This document shows positions 32,396 through 43,078 of a stretch of DNA of 64,000 nt, piece by piece. Position numbers and translations under genes: made by a program. Within the stretch, counting starts at the first letter, position 1, and every line of letters begins with the position of its first letter. The DNA comes from Linum tenue. Taxonomy: Eukaryota; Streptophyta; Magnoliopsida; Malpighiales; Linaceae. The stretch lies in NCBI GenBank assembly GCA_946122785.1, contig CAMGYJ010000007.1:44541587-44605586 (forward strand), given 5' to 3'. Under the pieces are notes generated by a model. That model was given only the letters and a program-made list of their open reading frames with translations, was not told the DNA's origin and searched no databases.

Positions 32396-34589
32396 TTGCA
32401 CTTGGTACCAAAAAGGCCTGATGGGAGAGGGTTAATATAGATGGAAAGATGATGGATTTGTTGAATTCATGGGGAGGCAAAAGTGGATGGTGATCCACAC
32501 ATTTTTTCACTATCAGGCTCGAAAGGTGTTACCGGTTGTGACTTTGTTGGGGAAGGCAATAGTGAGATCGAGTAGATAGCCATATTGGAAGGAGAGAAAA
32601 AAAATGGATGGCTATGCATCAGCAAATTTGGTGACACAAAAAAACTGAGGCATGACATTTCTTTTCCCCCCACTAAAAGGAAAATTAAAGCAGACACAAC
32701 CCATCAAATATATAATGCCCACTACTTAGTTGCTTCTTTCTTTTTCTTGTGGTAATTGCTTGCTCCCCCTTGCTGTCTTCTTTCCCTCTTATCTTCTCCT
32801 CTCTTCTTGTGTGCATTTTTTTCCCCATGCCTTCATCCGGTCGAGCAATTAGGGCCATGGAGCAACTTTTTGGGGTATTGTAGAGTCAAAATCATTCGAC
32901 TTCTTTATGCACTTAATTATTCGACTAGATTATTAGGCTGTGGAAAGGGAAACGGGATTGAAGACTGGGAAAGAGGGGATGATTCTTCTTCTGATTAAAG
33001 GTGGAGAAAAAGGAAGGAACGTGAGAAAAATATTTTTGTCGATTCTTACGTAACACAATTTCTTTTGATTCTCTAAAGGTTGGGGGGGGGGGGGGGGGGA
33101 AATATACACTGATTGGTGGTTCAATCAAATAGATAGAAATGAACATCATTTGGCACGTTTGGTGAAAAACAATTTTTGGGAAAGGATTTAATCCGGAAAT
33201 ATTTTGTATTTTATATTTGCAGTTTTTCCATCTTATTTAATTTTATCTACAAATATATTATATAGCACAGTTGTCGGCAGTTTTTCAGCATTTTGAATTT
33301 TCTGCTACGAGAGCGAAAATAGGAAGGGTAATTGTGTGTTCACAATCATTATTTATTTTTCATTCATAAGATATAAAAAAAAAATCAATCTCAGGATTTG
33401 AACCATGGTATTTTCAAACAAAGACAACAACTATTATCAATTACCCTAAAGAAATATTTTGTATCTTTTTAAATACAAAATCTAAAGACCTAAAATCTAA
33501 AAGTCATATGAACTTTTCACTACTGTTTGCTAGTCCACTAACTCTCCTTTAAGTACTTTCTTTGTTATTTAATATTTTCATTTTCATATTTTGATTATTT
33601 TAATTTGAGTTTAATTATAAATTTAATTTATGTCTATCTTATAAGTGGATGATAATTTTAATATTACAACCCAAATATCATTGATTCGAATATTGCATAT
33701 TGAATTGCAGTATTGAATGTATAGATGTTATGTAGAATTCTTAACTTGGTATTAATTTTTAGAACTATAAAAGTAACAATATTGTTAGGCAAACTGTAAG
33801 TGACCAGTTTTTTTAAAGTTTTAGTTTGGTTAATTTTTAAATCCTAAATTTCTTGATAATATAGCATTATTGGAAAAATGAGTGAGTTTAAAAGAACACA
33901 AATTATGAATACCAATGTTTTTAGATAATTTCAATTATTTAAATCTTTTAGTGGAACTAACTAGATGTATCAATTATCATGCATAGTTACTTAGTTTAAT
34001 ATGAAACAATCGTAGTACAAGAAAAATCACGAAAGTCGAGCTGGAGTTTTCATGGATGCAATGATGTGTTCATGTGTATTAGCATGGTAGGTACCACAAG
34101 ATAGGTTTAATTTGTTTGTTAAGTGAATAAGATTGTCCTTCAACTAAATTTAGAGTATGTTGGTTGACAAATAATTTTCCCATTGCATAGAGTATGGATG
34201 GGAATTGTTAATTTCTTCCTAATTTTGTTATTGTATTGTGCTGAATACTTTAAGTTTTAGATATTGCTATATATGTATTGTTTCACAAGAAAAAGAAATA
34301 AATATTTACTAAAGATTATTATCATTTCATTTCAATCACAAAAATATATATGTTATATGTAAATATATTTAAAAAATGTGTAAAATGGCTCAAACAGGTT
34401 GGACCTCAATCAAATCATGAAACTTCAAACCACTTGCTTAACTAGATCACTGACTTAAACCAGTTTGACAACTTTTGTTATAACCATTAAGATTACATTG
34501 TTCACCATTGATGAAAAGTTATAAGAATTTCAAAATTTGAAAAATAATTTCGATGTCACATCGAAGTCATACAAAATTCAGCATTTCAA
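32396..34589. other. AVT1 upstream region and AT-rich intergenic tract
   Basis: The first several hundred bases should hold the AVT1 promoter and leader on the minus strand. A run of 18 G lies at 33082-33099, about 690 bp upstream of the start codon. From 33150 to 34589 the sequence is AT-rich with no gene or clear repeat. Confidence 0.5.
33082..33099 (+). repeat. G18 homopolymer
   Basis: An uninterrupted run of 18 G, striking in an AT-rich region. It could form a G-quadruplex and is prone to length errors in sequencing. Confidence 0.8.
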
Positions 34590-35323
34590 ATAATTTAAAA
34601 AATTAAATATACCTCATAAATACATTTGTTCAAATGATATACGGTCATTCCGACCAACCTGCTTCTCAAACTGGTTTTTAACCATTGCACAGAATGCTTG
34701 CAATAAAGAACGTGCTTGAGATTTAGAACTCAGCATGAGGACCATTAGGCAAGGTCACAAACATCTTATCAATTTTTCTACATCTTAGAAAGTGCTTAAT
34801 ATAACAGACAATATGATCACTAGCTCCTGTGTCTAAAACCCAGAACACATCACCAATAGATGATTTAAGGGTTGAAAGTGCAATTGTACCTGCCATTGCA
34901 GTGCTGCCTCAGGTTATAACAGAATTAGCTTGACTTGTGTTGTGTGAAGAGGAAGGTTGAAGCTGAAGCAATGTCTTGAGTCTGGTCAGCTCATCAAAGG
35001 TGAAACCAGAGAAGGTTGGTGATCCTGACTCATGTTGGCTGGCTGGACTGGTGGGGCTGTAGTTACTCACTCCTCATGAAGGGTTCGTCTCTGATGTATT
35101 GACATCTACTGATCCAGCAAAACCCCTTCCCCTGCCTGGATTATTGCCTGAGGAATGGGGATTGTTACCCAAAATTCCATTCTTCTTCTTAAGCTTCCAG
35201 CAATCCTCCTTAACATGGTTGTCCTTCTTGCAGTATCTACAAAACAAACAAGTTTGCTGGCCATAATCAACTTGACCCGTATCTCGTGGTTGGGTGTATT
35301 AGGTTCTGGAGGCTGCTAGTGCT
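34590..35323 (-). pseudogene. Copia gag C-terminus, protease and integrase scrap
   Basis: On the minus strand a zinc knuckle (CRYCKKDNHVKEDC, near 35225) is followed by a Gly/Ser-rich linker and the protease (FWVLDTGASDHIV, near 34835). The sequence then jumps to an integrase-core-like stretch (SLLQAFCAMVKNQFEKQV, near 34690). The part between protease and integrase core is deleted, and in-frame stops are present. It is the downstream half of the gag-pol remnant at 41138-41873. Confidence 0.85.
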
Positions 35324-37327
35324 TGTAACACCCTAACCCGACCGGGTACTACTTTTACTAAAAAGCCCTTGATAAATAAAATACTCAAATCTTAAATTGC
35401 AGCGAGAAGAATTTTCATAAATAAAATACTGTAAACACACACTTGGAGTTTAAAGCAACGCCCTAACACATGGGCAAACTCAATACTTAAAATCTCAACA
35501 TGATCTCCAGTCTATACTCATAATCATAAATGTAAATAACTAATAATCTCTAATATTGTTGCTACTGAAAACCATGACTAAGCATCCTCTGTGACGCTTA
35601 TACTGCTCTCCTCTAGCTGGCTGCCCTCGAACTCGCTGCTCACTAACTGCTCCTCTAGCTCTTCAAACTGTTGAGTGAGATGGGGCCAGTCTACGCCCTT
35701 ACGTTTAACATCTTATTAATACTTGATCACTTTACTTAACTGAGAGGAAGTTGTTTTGTACTTCCACTATTAAAAAGCTTAACTCTTAAAACTGTATGAG
35801 AGTTACTATTACTGTCCATTCTTAAAGCTCAAATCTTGACTTAAATACTTGACTAACACGGGGATCCCTCACTAGCTAGTCTGGTTGCCAACTCATACGT
35901 ATGAGAGCCCATCCAGGCTTTCCTTAAACTTAAACTTATCGTGGAAGGCTCTTCTTCCACGATTCTGAAGAGCATAACTGCTCCTCATCTTAAAATATCT
36001 CAAGAGCATAACTGCTACTCATCTTAAAAGTCTCAAGAGCATAACTGCTGCTCTATCTCAAAATCTCAAATGGCAACGGACTGGCGCTAGTGACTAAAAA
36101 AACTCTTAAAACGATTTCACCTTTTTGAAGGTGAAGTACTTCTTAAAAAGAACTTGTTTCTTAAACTTTAACAATCACTCATAACGTAAAGCTTTAAGGT
36201 AATTAAATAACACACATTCACTTCAAATCATAGCTCAAACAAAGCACATATAATCAACCACAAACATACTCAAGCAACGGTAACCACTTTGCTAAAATAC
36301 TTAAAATCGTAATATTTAAAGGGTTAATACCACTGGAAATACCATCCTTTAGATAAAGTGCCATTTATATTACATCTTTTTCGAAATGCCATTTGTATAC
36401 TAAAATGTCTTCTCCGTTAGTTGGGCCGTTAAACATAACTGTGCGACTTTTCAACGCACATTCAGCGCTTAATAGGATCCTACGTGTCGCTGACGTGGTT
36501 TATTTACTGGAGAAAAAAAAAAGGGTTAAAAGTAAAAACGAACCGGCTCGGGCTCCCTTTACTCTTTTCGTTCTCAACATTTCTCCTCTCCCTCGACTGC
36601 GAAACACAGAAGAAGAAGAACCCTAGCTTCGTCTTCCGAAAAAAAATTCCCTAAATCGGAGAGCTGGGCGGAATCAATCGGCGTGCGAGTAGAGGCGAAG
36701 GCTTCAGATCGTTGCTGGGAGTGAGATCGGAGGAGCGGAGCGGTCGAATCGGCGCCGAGCTTCTTCGAGTGCTTCACCTTCGTCTCTGGTTTTTGGAGAA
36801 GAAGAGCCAGAAGGGAAGCAAGATAGCGAAGGAGTAGCAGGAGTTACTCCCTCGTCCTGAGTCTTCTCCTTAACCAAGCATAGAAGGTGATTGTGAAGAG
36901 GAGGTTTGTCGGCAGGGTTTCTAGGGTTTGCGAAGAGGGGAAATAAAATCTGTTCCCCACATCTGGGTATTTATAGTAGATTTCTGGTGGTGGTGGGTAC
37001 GAAAGTAGATGGAGAAGAGTAAAGGAGGGTGTACAGTTGAAGATTCCTTCCAAAAGCTTGGACCACGAGTTTGAGTGTGAAGACGATTTTATCCCTACTG
37101 CTTGGTGTAAAACAGGTTTGTGCTGCTTCCTTTGTCTAGTTTTTTGGACAATTTGATAGAATAGTGATTGTGGTAGGCTGTGTTGTCGTTGTCTAGTAGT
37201 TGATGCCTCGGCTGTAGGTAGTTTTTTGCTGTATTTTAGTGGGATTGTGTTGGGGAGCTGTTTGCTTGTTTAATTGTGTCGACAGTTTGGTTGGGAAATG
37301 AATGAGAATATTGTATTTTATTGCAGG

Positions 37328-38827
37328 ATGGCAAATGAGATGGTTGAGCTTATTGTCAACCATGGAGGTCGGATGGACTTCTCCCAAGGCACACCTCGTT
37401 ACGTTGGTGGGAGTGTAGAGCCATTTGACATCGACATTGACGTGCTCTGCTACATCATACTTCGACAAGTTGGCGTTGTCTATTTGAACTATGAGAGGGT
37501 GGATCGAATGTGGTACATGTCACCAAATTCTACCATGGAGCAGGGGGTTCACGAGTTGCATTCTGATGCCGAGGTGATGGATGGGTTGATTCCTTGAATC
37601 CAAAATGGGCAGATTGTGCTATTTATTGAGGGTAGTGATGGGTTAGGAGTTGTTGGTGACAACGAAGTGAATGAAGAAGGGGGCAGCGAGATGGGAGATG
37701 AAGATCAAGAGGCTGAAGAGTCTATTGCTCGTGATATTGTCCATGTTGATGATAGCGACGACGAAGATGAAGACATCCATACCTCAGACGATGAGTTCCA
37801 CGAGGCACGAGCCCACAAGAGAAGGCACGAGCATAAGAGGAAGGTTCGGACAAGTTACAAGGATGATGGTGAAGAAGTGGAGCAAGAGTCTAGCTTCCAG
37901 AGTGTGACAAACCGTGAAGATGAGGTGGAAGAACCTGCTGCCCATGCTGAAGAAATGGAGCATGATTCTCAATTCTTATCTGCAGAAGAGGTTGAGGCTG
38001 GAGAAAATTCGACGAGTGTTCCGGAGTCACAGTACAGACACTCATCGGGCCTTAACTATGATGATGACGATGGGGTTATTTACGATTCACATGGGGAACC
38101 TTCACAGCTGAACCTCGTGGCTGGTCTGAAATTTGAGTCTGGTGAGCAATTTAAAGAAGCCGTGTCTGATTATTGCATCTCGATAGGAGCTGATATCAAG
38201 TGGAACATCAGTACGGATAAGAAGAAGAGGGCAGTGTGTAGGCAGAACTGTGGATGGTATGTGTATGGAAGTTGGCATGGAGGGCGGCAGTGCTTCATGG
38301 TGAAGAATGTAGGGCCGAGGCACTCTTGCCCACGTGCCCTTAGAATGAAAGGGGCCAATGCTGTTTGGGCTGCCAAGCGCTACATTGGGAGGTTTCAAAT
38401 CAACCCGAATTGGGAAGTGAAACACATGCAGAGGGAGATACGGGAGACTCACAATGTAGAATTGTCCAGACGGCAGTGTTATAGGGCGCGGTTGTATGCA
38501 AAGAGGCTATTGGGAGGTTCTTTAATTGAGGAGTATAAGAAGTTGAGGTCTTATGTTGCTGAGCTGAAGCGTGTTGATCCAAGAGGCCGTTTTATTTTGG
38601 AAGTGGACCCTTGTTCCATTGCAAATAGGGTCCTATTCAAAAGGCTGTATGTGGGCTTCTCAATGCTCAGGAAAGGGTTTCTTGAGGGGTGTCGGCCCAT
38701 ATTCTCTCTTGATGGAGCATTTCTGAAAGGCGAGGTTAATGGTATGATTTTGTCGGCCGTTGCCAAGGATGGGGACAATCGTATGTATCCCATCGCTTGC
38801 CTAGTTAGGAGTGTGTGTTGCCTATAA
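37328..38827 (+). pseudogene. MULE transposase, truncated, one in-frame stop
   Basis: The ATG at 37328 follows a splice-acceptor-like TTGCAG, so a 5' leader intron is likely. The first about 90 codons form an N-terminal domain (MANEMVELIVNHGGRMDF). A single TGA at 37595 interrupts the frame, which then continues through an acidic linker, a MuDR DNA-binding domain (LKFESGEQFKEAVSDYCI, AVCRQNCGWYVYGSWH, GPRHSCPRAL) and the beginning of the MULE catalytic domain with its first Asp (PIFSLDGAFLKGEVNG). It stops abruptly after RMYPIACL at about 38805. The other two catalytic acidic residues and the SWIM finger are deleted. The product cannot be an active transposase. Confidence 0.92.
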
Positions 38828-39227
38828 TGTGTTTTCTATAAGTATAAGGCAGAATGTGTGTTGCCTAGTTAGGAGTAGACTTTTGTTATGGCACTATGTA
38901 TGTTGCCTTGTTAGGAGTAGACTCTTCCACTTTGAAGAGCACTATGCTTTTGTTAGGAGTAGACTCTTCCAGTTTGAAGAGCAAACTCAATTAGCTCTCA
39001 TGAATTTTCTTGCTAGTTATTACTGACTCTTCTAGATCGGATATATGCAAAGTATTTTATGGTTGCAATGATCTTTTCAGGACTACATTCTATTATATTG
39101 CACAAACATCATGCTAAAAATGAACTTCAAACTACAACAGAAAACTTCAAACATTGGCAACAAACGTCGACTAAAAATGAACTTCATTCAATTGTCAACA
39201 AACAACATCAATTTCAGAATAGCTTAG

Positions 39228-39644
39228 TCACTTCAAACAACAGCAGCAACCAATAACACTGATCAGTAAAGCTGCTAATACATACACAACTGTAATCAGC
39301 CTGGCATTTTCATCTCTAGTCTTGACCAACTCAGAATATAGCACTTGTTTTTCCTTCTTCCTTCGTTCTGCCTTAGCTTCTACCGCCTTCAATCTCTCTT
39401 CCAACATAGCAACGAGCTTCATCTTCGAATCGTCGTCCATCGACGATAAACGATCAACCCATAGAAAAAACCTACAACTCTTATCATCGTTCTTCCAATA
39501 CGGACAACAGTAAAACTCCCTCCCTGGATTACCTGCTGTCCCAGATACATTTACAGTAGCCGGTACATTGCATCTGCACTTCACTACATATGAGTTGGCT
39601 GAGCTTGATTCTGCTTTGCTGTGGTTAGATCTTCGCCCAGACAT
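39228..39644 (-). CDS. GRF-type zinc-finger protein with C-terminal membrane segment, 138 aa
   Basis: The frame starts at the ATG at 39644 (MSGRRSNHSKAE) and runs to a stop at 39228 without lesions. It has a GRF-type zinc finger (VKCRCNVPATVNVSG, REFYCCPYW, SCRFFLWVD), a charged coiled-coil-like stretch (MLEERLKAVEAKAERRKKEK) and a hydrophobic C-terminus (VVYVLAALLISVIGCCCC) that should span a membrane. GRF fingers bind single-stranded nucleic acid in other proteins; the role of these short plant versions is not known to me. It lies inside the MULE, convergent with the transposase remnant. It is either a second gene of this MULE family or a captured host gene. Confidence 0.8.
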   Translation of the reverse strand: MSGRRSNHSKAESSSANSYVVKCRCNVPATVNVSGTAGNPGREFYCCPYWKNDDKSCRFFLWVDRLSSMDDDSKMKLVAMLEERLKAVEAKAERRKKEKQVLYSELVKTRDENARLITVVYVLAALLISVIGCCCCLK

Positions 39645-41137
39645 GGTTGTTATGGTCACCAAACCAACTGTTATAAAAAATTAGGGTTTCATTCGCACCA
39701 CAATTGAAAAAAATACGTTCAATAAAGTTGAATCTTATGGAATAGGTTGTAATCAAACTAATTTCGACTTACTTACCCTTAGTTATGACCACTCTTCCAC
39801 CCTTCAACTGACCTGCTTCGTGGACTTACCCTTAGTTTCGACTTACCCTTCAATCTGTGGCGCCTCAACAGCTCGACGGCGCCTCAACAGCTCGACCTTC
39901 GGGGACTTACAGCAACCGCCGCCTTCCTAACCTCCCCTCCAGTGTCGCCGCCGTCCAAAGATTCGCCGACACAATCACCGCCGCCGTCGTCGTTTGGAAA
40001 GCATGTGCAGGAAAGAAGCGCCGCCGTCCGTCGAGCTTGGGGGATAGAGGCCCGATGTTGTAAAAGGATAGGGTGAGTTGGGGTTAAAAATAGGATTTGG
40101 GGTTAATAGAATAATAAATAATTAATAAATAATATTTTTAAAAAATTTAAGTATTATTTTCCAACGTGGCATCCACGTGTCGCCGTCAGTTTTAACAAAG
40201 TGGGCTACCGTCAGGTCAACCGTCAGTTTTAACGGTCAACATAAATCGGGTAACACAAATGGCACAAACCCCTAATAGATTGGAATATTTTTGTGTTTTC
40301 GAAAAAGATGTAATATAAATGGCACTTTATCTAAAGGATGGTATTTCCAGTGGTATTACCCCATATTTAAAAGAATACGTAGGGCATAGAATTTATCCCC
40401 TTTACACTTATCTTACTTCCGTCGGAACTGGCTCCGATTTTGCTCTAAAATTTCCATACTCGCTTCCAAAATATTATACTCACTATTGTATCGTCCGCAC
40501 TCCATACAATCTTCTGCGATTAAGCATTCAGGCAGGCAACTCTCGTTAGGAAGCATCCGTCTCGGAACAACAAGATAGCGAAGCTTCTCCCGCAAGAAAG
40601 CAAGCTGCTCTCATGGCTCCTGAATCTTTCCCACCTGTTTGCTTAAGCAGGCAGCTGCCATAGTAGAGAGGGACAGCGAACGCACTTCCGCCGGCCACCC
40701 TGGTCGAAGCGAGTTCAAACAACTCGAACAAGCGGTGGAAGGGCTTTCGCGCTGGTAGGACCACCCTGGTCTCATAGTAAAGAGGGGTGACAGAAGGACT
40801 GACAGCGGCAGATACCAGGGAGAGCACTGACGCAGAGATGCATTGGAAGCGTCGAGGACGGCCACTTTAACGCTGATAGGACCGCATTATCGATGGGATT
40901 AGGGTTGGGCAGGGTTTTGATTACCTCGAGGGGTATCTTGGGCATTTCGTATGTTACGGGTGAGTTTAATCCGAAACTCAACTAACGGGCGTAACTTACT
41001 CGATTTATGTCGAAACTAAACACTGTTTGAACCGAGAATTTTCATTTTTAGTCCTCATGGATATTACAATAGAATTTGACAAATTTTCCCAAGGGCATAA
41101 TAGTCATTTTGACTTTTGGGAAGAACGGGGTGTAAGA

Positions 41138-41873
41138 GTGTTGTTGCAAGGGCAATAGCTTCTTCTCATTTCCCAGCAGTAGCCTTAGCACCATTAAGTT
41201 GCCTTTCAAGTTGAACAACAAAACGATACACACTATCCAGATCTGGAAGTGGATCCATCATTAGCATTTGGGTCTTGACCTACTGATACTTTTCATTCAA
41301 CCAAAGTAAAAACCTAATTACCCTTCCCCTCTCTTGATACCTCGTAACAGTAAGGAATGGGAGAGTAATTGTCAAGTTCATCCCAACAAAGCTTCAAATT
41401 GGTATGATACTCACAAATAGATTCATTTCCCTGCTTAACCAAGTCCATTTTCTCCTGTCGGTTTGCAATACGAACAGAATCTCCCTGACAGAACTTACCC
41501 TTCAAGTAAGTCCAAGCCTCAGATGCAACCTTAATATTTCTCAAACTAGGGACAACGTTCTCATACACAGAATTTCTAATCCAACAAACCACAGTACCAT
41601 TCACATGATCCCAGGTCCCATAGCTTGGATTAGTAACAGGAGGTACCTCGATTGTGCTGCGATGAACCCTAGCTTGTTCTTCGTTCTGAGAGCAACCTCC
41701 ATGGACTCGCTCCAAAGAAGGTAGTTGTCATCTATCAACTTGAACCCAATGACAGGGAAGAATGAATTGTCGCTCTGAGCAAGGTAAAAGGGGTTTGCAT
41801 AAGGATCTTCGTAGCGTGGTGACAAGATCTCCTTATTCTTGTTTTCCTTCTCACTGGAAGTCCCGTCAGCCAT
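41138..41873 (-). pseudogene. Copia gag N-terminal part, frameshifted
   Basis: The minus-strand ATG at 41873 starts a copia gag (MADGTSSEKENKNKEI, FKLIDDNYLLWSESMEVALR). After a shift near 41690 another frame gives GTWDHVNGTVVCWIRNSV, LKGKFCQGDSVRIANRQ and LCWDELDNYSPI. A further shift gives WLNEKYQ and LMMDPLPDLDSVYRFVVQL, ending at the solo-LTR junction. It continues at 35323. At least two shifts and two stops make it non-functional. Confidence 0.88.
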
Positions 41874-41953
41874 GGTGATGCTTCAGAGCAACTCAACAGA
41901 AGGTGATAAAGAAAGAAGAGATTGTAGTGGTAGAAGAATCAGACTAGTATGAG

Positions 41954-42635
41954 TAGGGGCGGATACATGGGCCTCTAAGGGTGTCCCGGGACACCCCTAA
42001 AATTTGGGGAAACGATTATCCAACCTCCGATAATAGTTTCGTATGGATATACAAAATATAATTGGTAATCCAGGACACCCTAACATTTGAAAAAATGATT
42101 ATCCTACCTTCGATAATAGTTTGCTTATGATTAACAAAATATAAGTGGTAGTCCGTGTTATTCCAACCTAGGACACTACTATTATCAAACATATTCTAAT
42201 TATGTTGCTACTCATTTGTTATTCTATTTTAAACATCATGCAATGGTAAAACGCTATTTCTTTATCCCAACTATTTTCAATACCTAATAATTAAACTACG
42301 TACACGCTACCCTTAATTTTGAATTGATTTTATGGTTACATGGCAAGTGTTGAAAGAGTCTTTTCTACTTCAAGCTACATTAAGAACAAGGTTAGAAATC
42401 GAATATGTGATAAGTTCGTGAAGTATTGTCTAGTAGGATATGTAAATTTTTTTTTAACAATGTAGACACGGAGTTTATTTATATTATTTTTTCAAAATAT
42501 GAAAACACATCATGAATTTTAATAAAAAATTTATACAAGTATGATATTTTTAATATACGGATTATTTAATTTATTATTTAATTTAATTTAATTTTTAAGA
42601 GGACACCCTATGAAAATTTTCTGAATCCGCCACTG
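41954..42635 (+). mobile_element. Short hAT element, sister of the 4626-12834 element
   Basis: Ends TAGGGGCGGATAC and the inverse of CAGTGGCGGATTC, with a perfect 8-bp TSD, AGTATGAG, at 41946-41953 and 42636-42643. The plus strand at 42349-42444 keeps the C-terminal dimerisation motif (VERVFSTSSYIKNKVRNR, then FVKYCLVGY). The shared GGGTGTCCCGGGACACCC region near the left end ties it to the larger sister. It sits in the copia leader between primer site and gag. Confidence 0.9.
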
Positions 42636-42650
42636 AGTATGAGCCAACTA

Positions 42651-42663
42651 GGCTCTGATACCA
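42651..42663 (-). other. Primer-binding site, initiator tRNA-Met type
   Basis: Reads TGGTATCAGAGCC on the minus strand, directly next to the LTR edge at 42664. This is the standard copia primer site and sets the orientation. Confidence 0.9.
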
Positions 42664-43078
42664 TGAGAATGTTTATAGCCTAGCTGTGGAGATGCTAGGG
42701 TTTGAGTGAAGAAGAAGAGTCGAGAATGTGGGAATCAACGGATCGCCTCTCCATTTCATAGATCAGTATATATACATCAGCTTAATTACAGAAAGAGGAA
42801 AGGTACTGTAGGTTAATGGCTAATTAAACTAATTATCAAAACTGACCTATACAAAAGCGCCAAGTGGCAAACTACAGGAACTAATAACAAAAGCCAATTG
42901 CTCGACTCGGTTGACCCATCCTCTGTGTCCTATAACAGTTGCAGGGTCACTGGTTCTTCATCAATGGCGATCTCCTCCTACAACAACCCATCCTCTGTGT
43001 CCTGTAACAGTTGCAGGGTCACTGGTTCTTCATCAATGGCGATCTCCTCCTACAACTGTGCTTCATAAATTATTCTCA
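42664..43078 (-). repeat. 5' LTR of the truncated copia element
   Basis: About 415 bp from TGAGAATG to TTATTCTCA, imperfect inverse ends, next to the primer site. It contains an about 71-bp tandem duplication (CCCATCCTCTGTGTCCT..) at 42916-43056 with one visible difference. The partner LTR is not in the window. Confidence 0.75.

Larger units (their letters stand above)
36321..40362 (+). mobile_element. MULE (Mutator-like element) with 66-bp TIRs and two genes
   Basis: A 4042-bp element with terminal inverted repeats of 66 bp (36321-36386 and 40297-40362) that differ by one base near the tip (GGGTTAATACC and GGGGTAATACC). A perfect 9-bp TSD, ATATTTAAA, lies at 36312-36320 and 40363-40371. Nine-base duplications and long TIRs are the Mutator signature. 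It carries a truncated transposase gene on the plus strand and a small GRF zinc-finger gene on the minus strand. The near-identical TIRs suggest fairly recent movement, which must have used transposase in trans. Confidence 0.95.
35324..41137. repeat. Solo LTR (about 1.76 kb) split by a MULE
   Basis: Starts TGTAACACCC and ends GGGGTGTAAGA, inverse-related ends. The flanks are GTGCT (35319-35323) and GTGTT (41138-41142), a 5-bp target duplication with one change. Removing the MULE (36321-40362) and its duplicated 9 bp leaves about 1763 bp of non-coding LTR-like sequence. A short tandem repeat (CTCAAGAGCATAACTGCT) lies at 35960-36060. No internal retrotransposon sequence is found, so this is a solo LTR, probably gypsy. 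The family was not identified. Confidence 0.7.
34590..43078 (-). mobile_element. Truncated Ty1/copia element broken by nested insertions
   Basis: Read on the minus strand: LTR (43078-42664), initiator-tRNA-Met primer site, a leader interrupted by a hAT (42635-41954), gag (41873-41138), an inserted solo LTR that itself carries a MULE (41137-35324), then the rest of gag with its zinc knuckle, protease and a scrap of integrase (35323-34590). If the solo LTR and one 5-bp duplication are taken out, the gag frame continues across the junction, which shows both pieces are one element. RT, RNase H and the second LTR are missing. Stops and shifts show it is dead. Confidence 0.85.
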
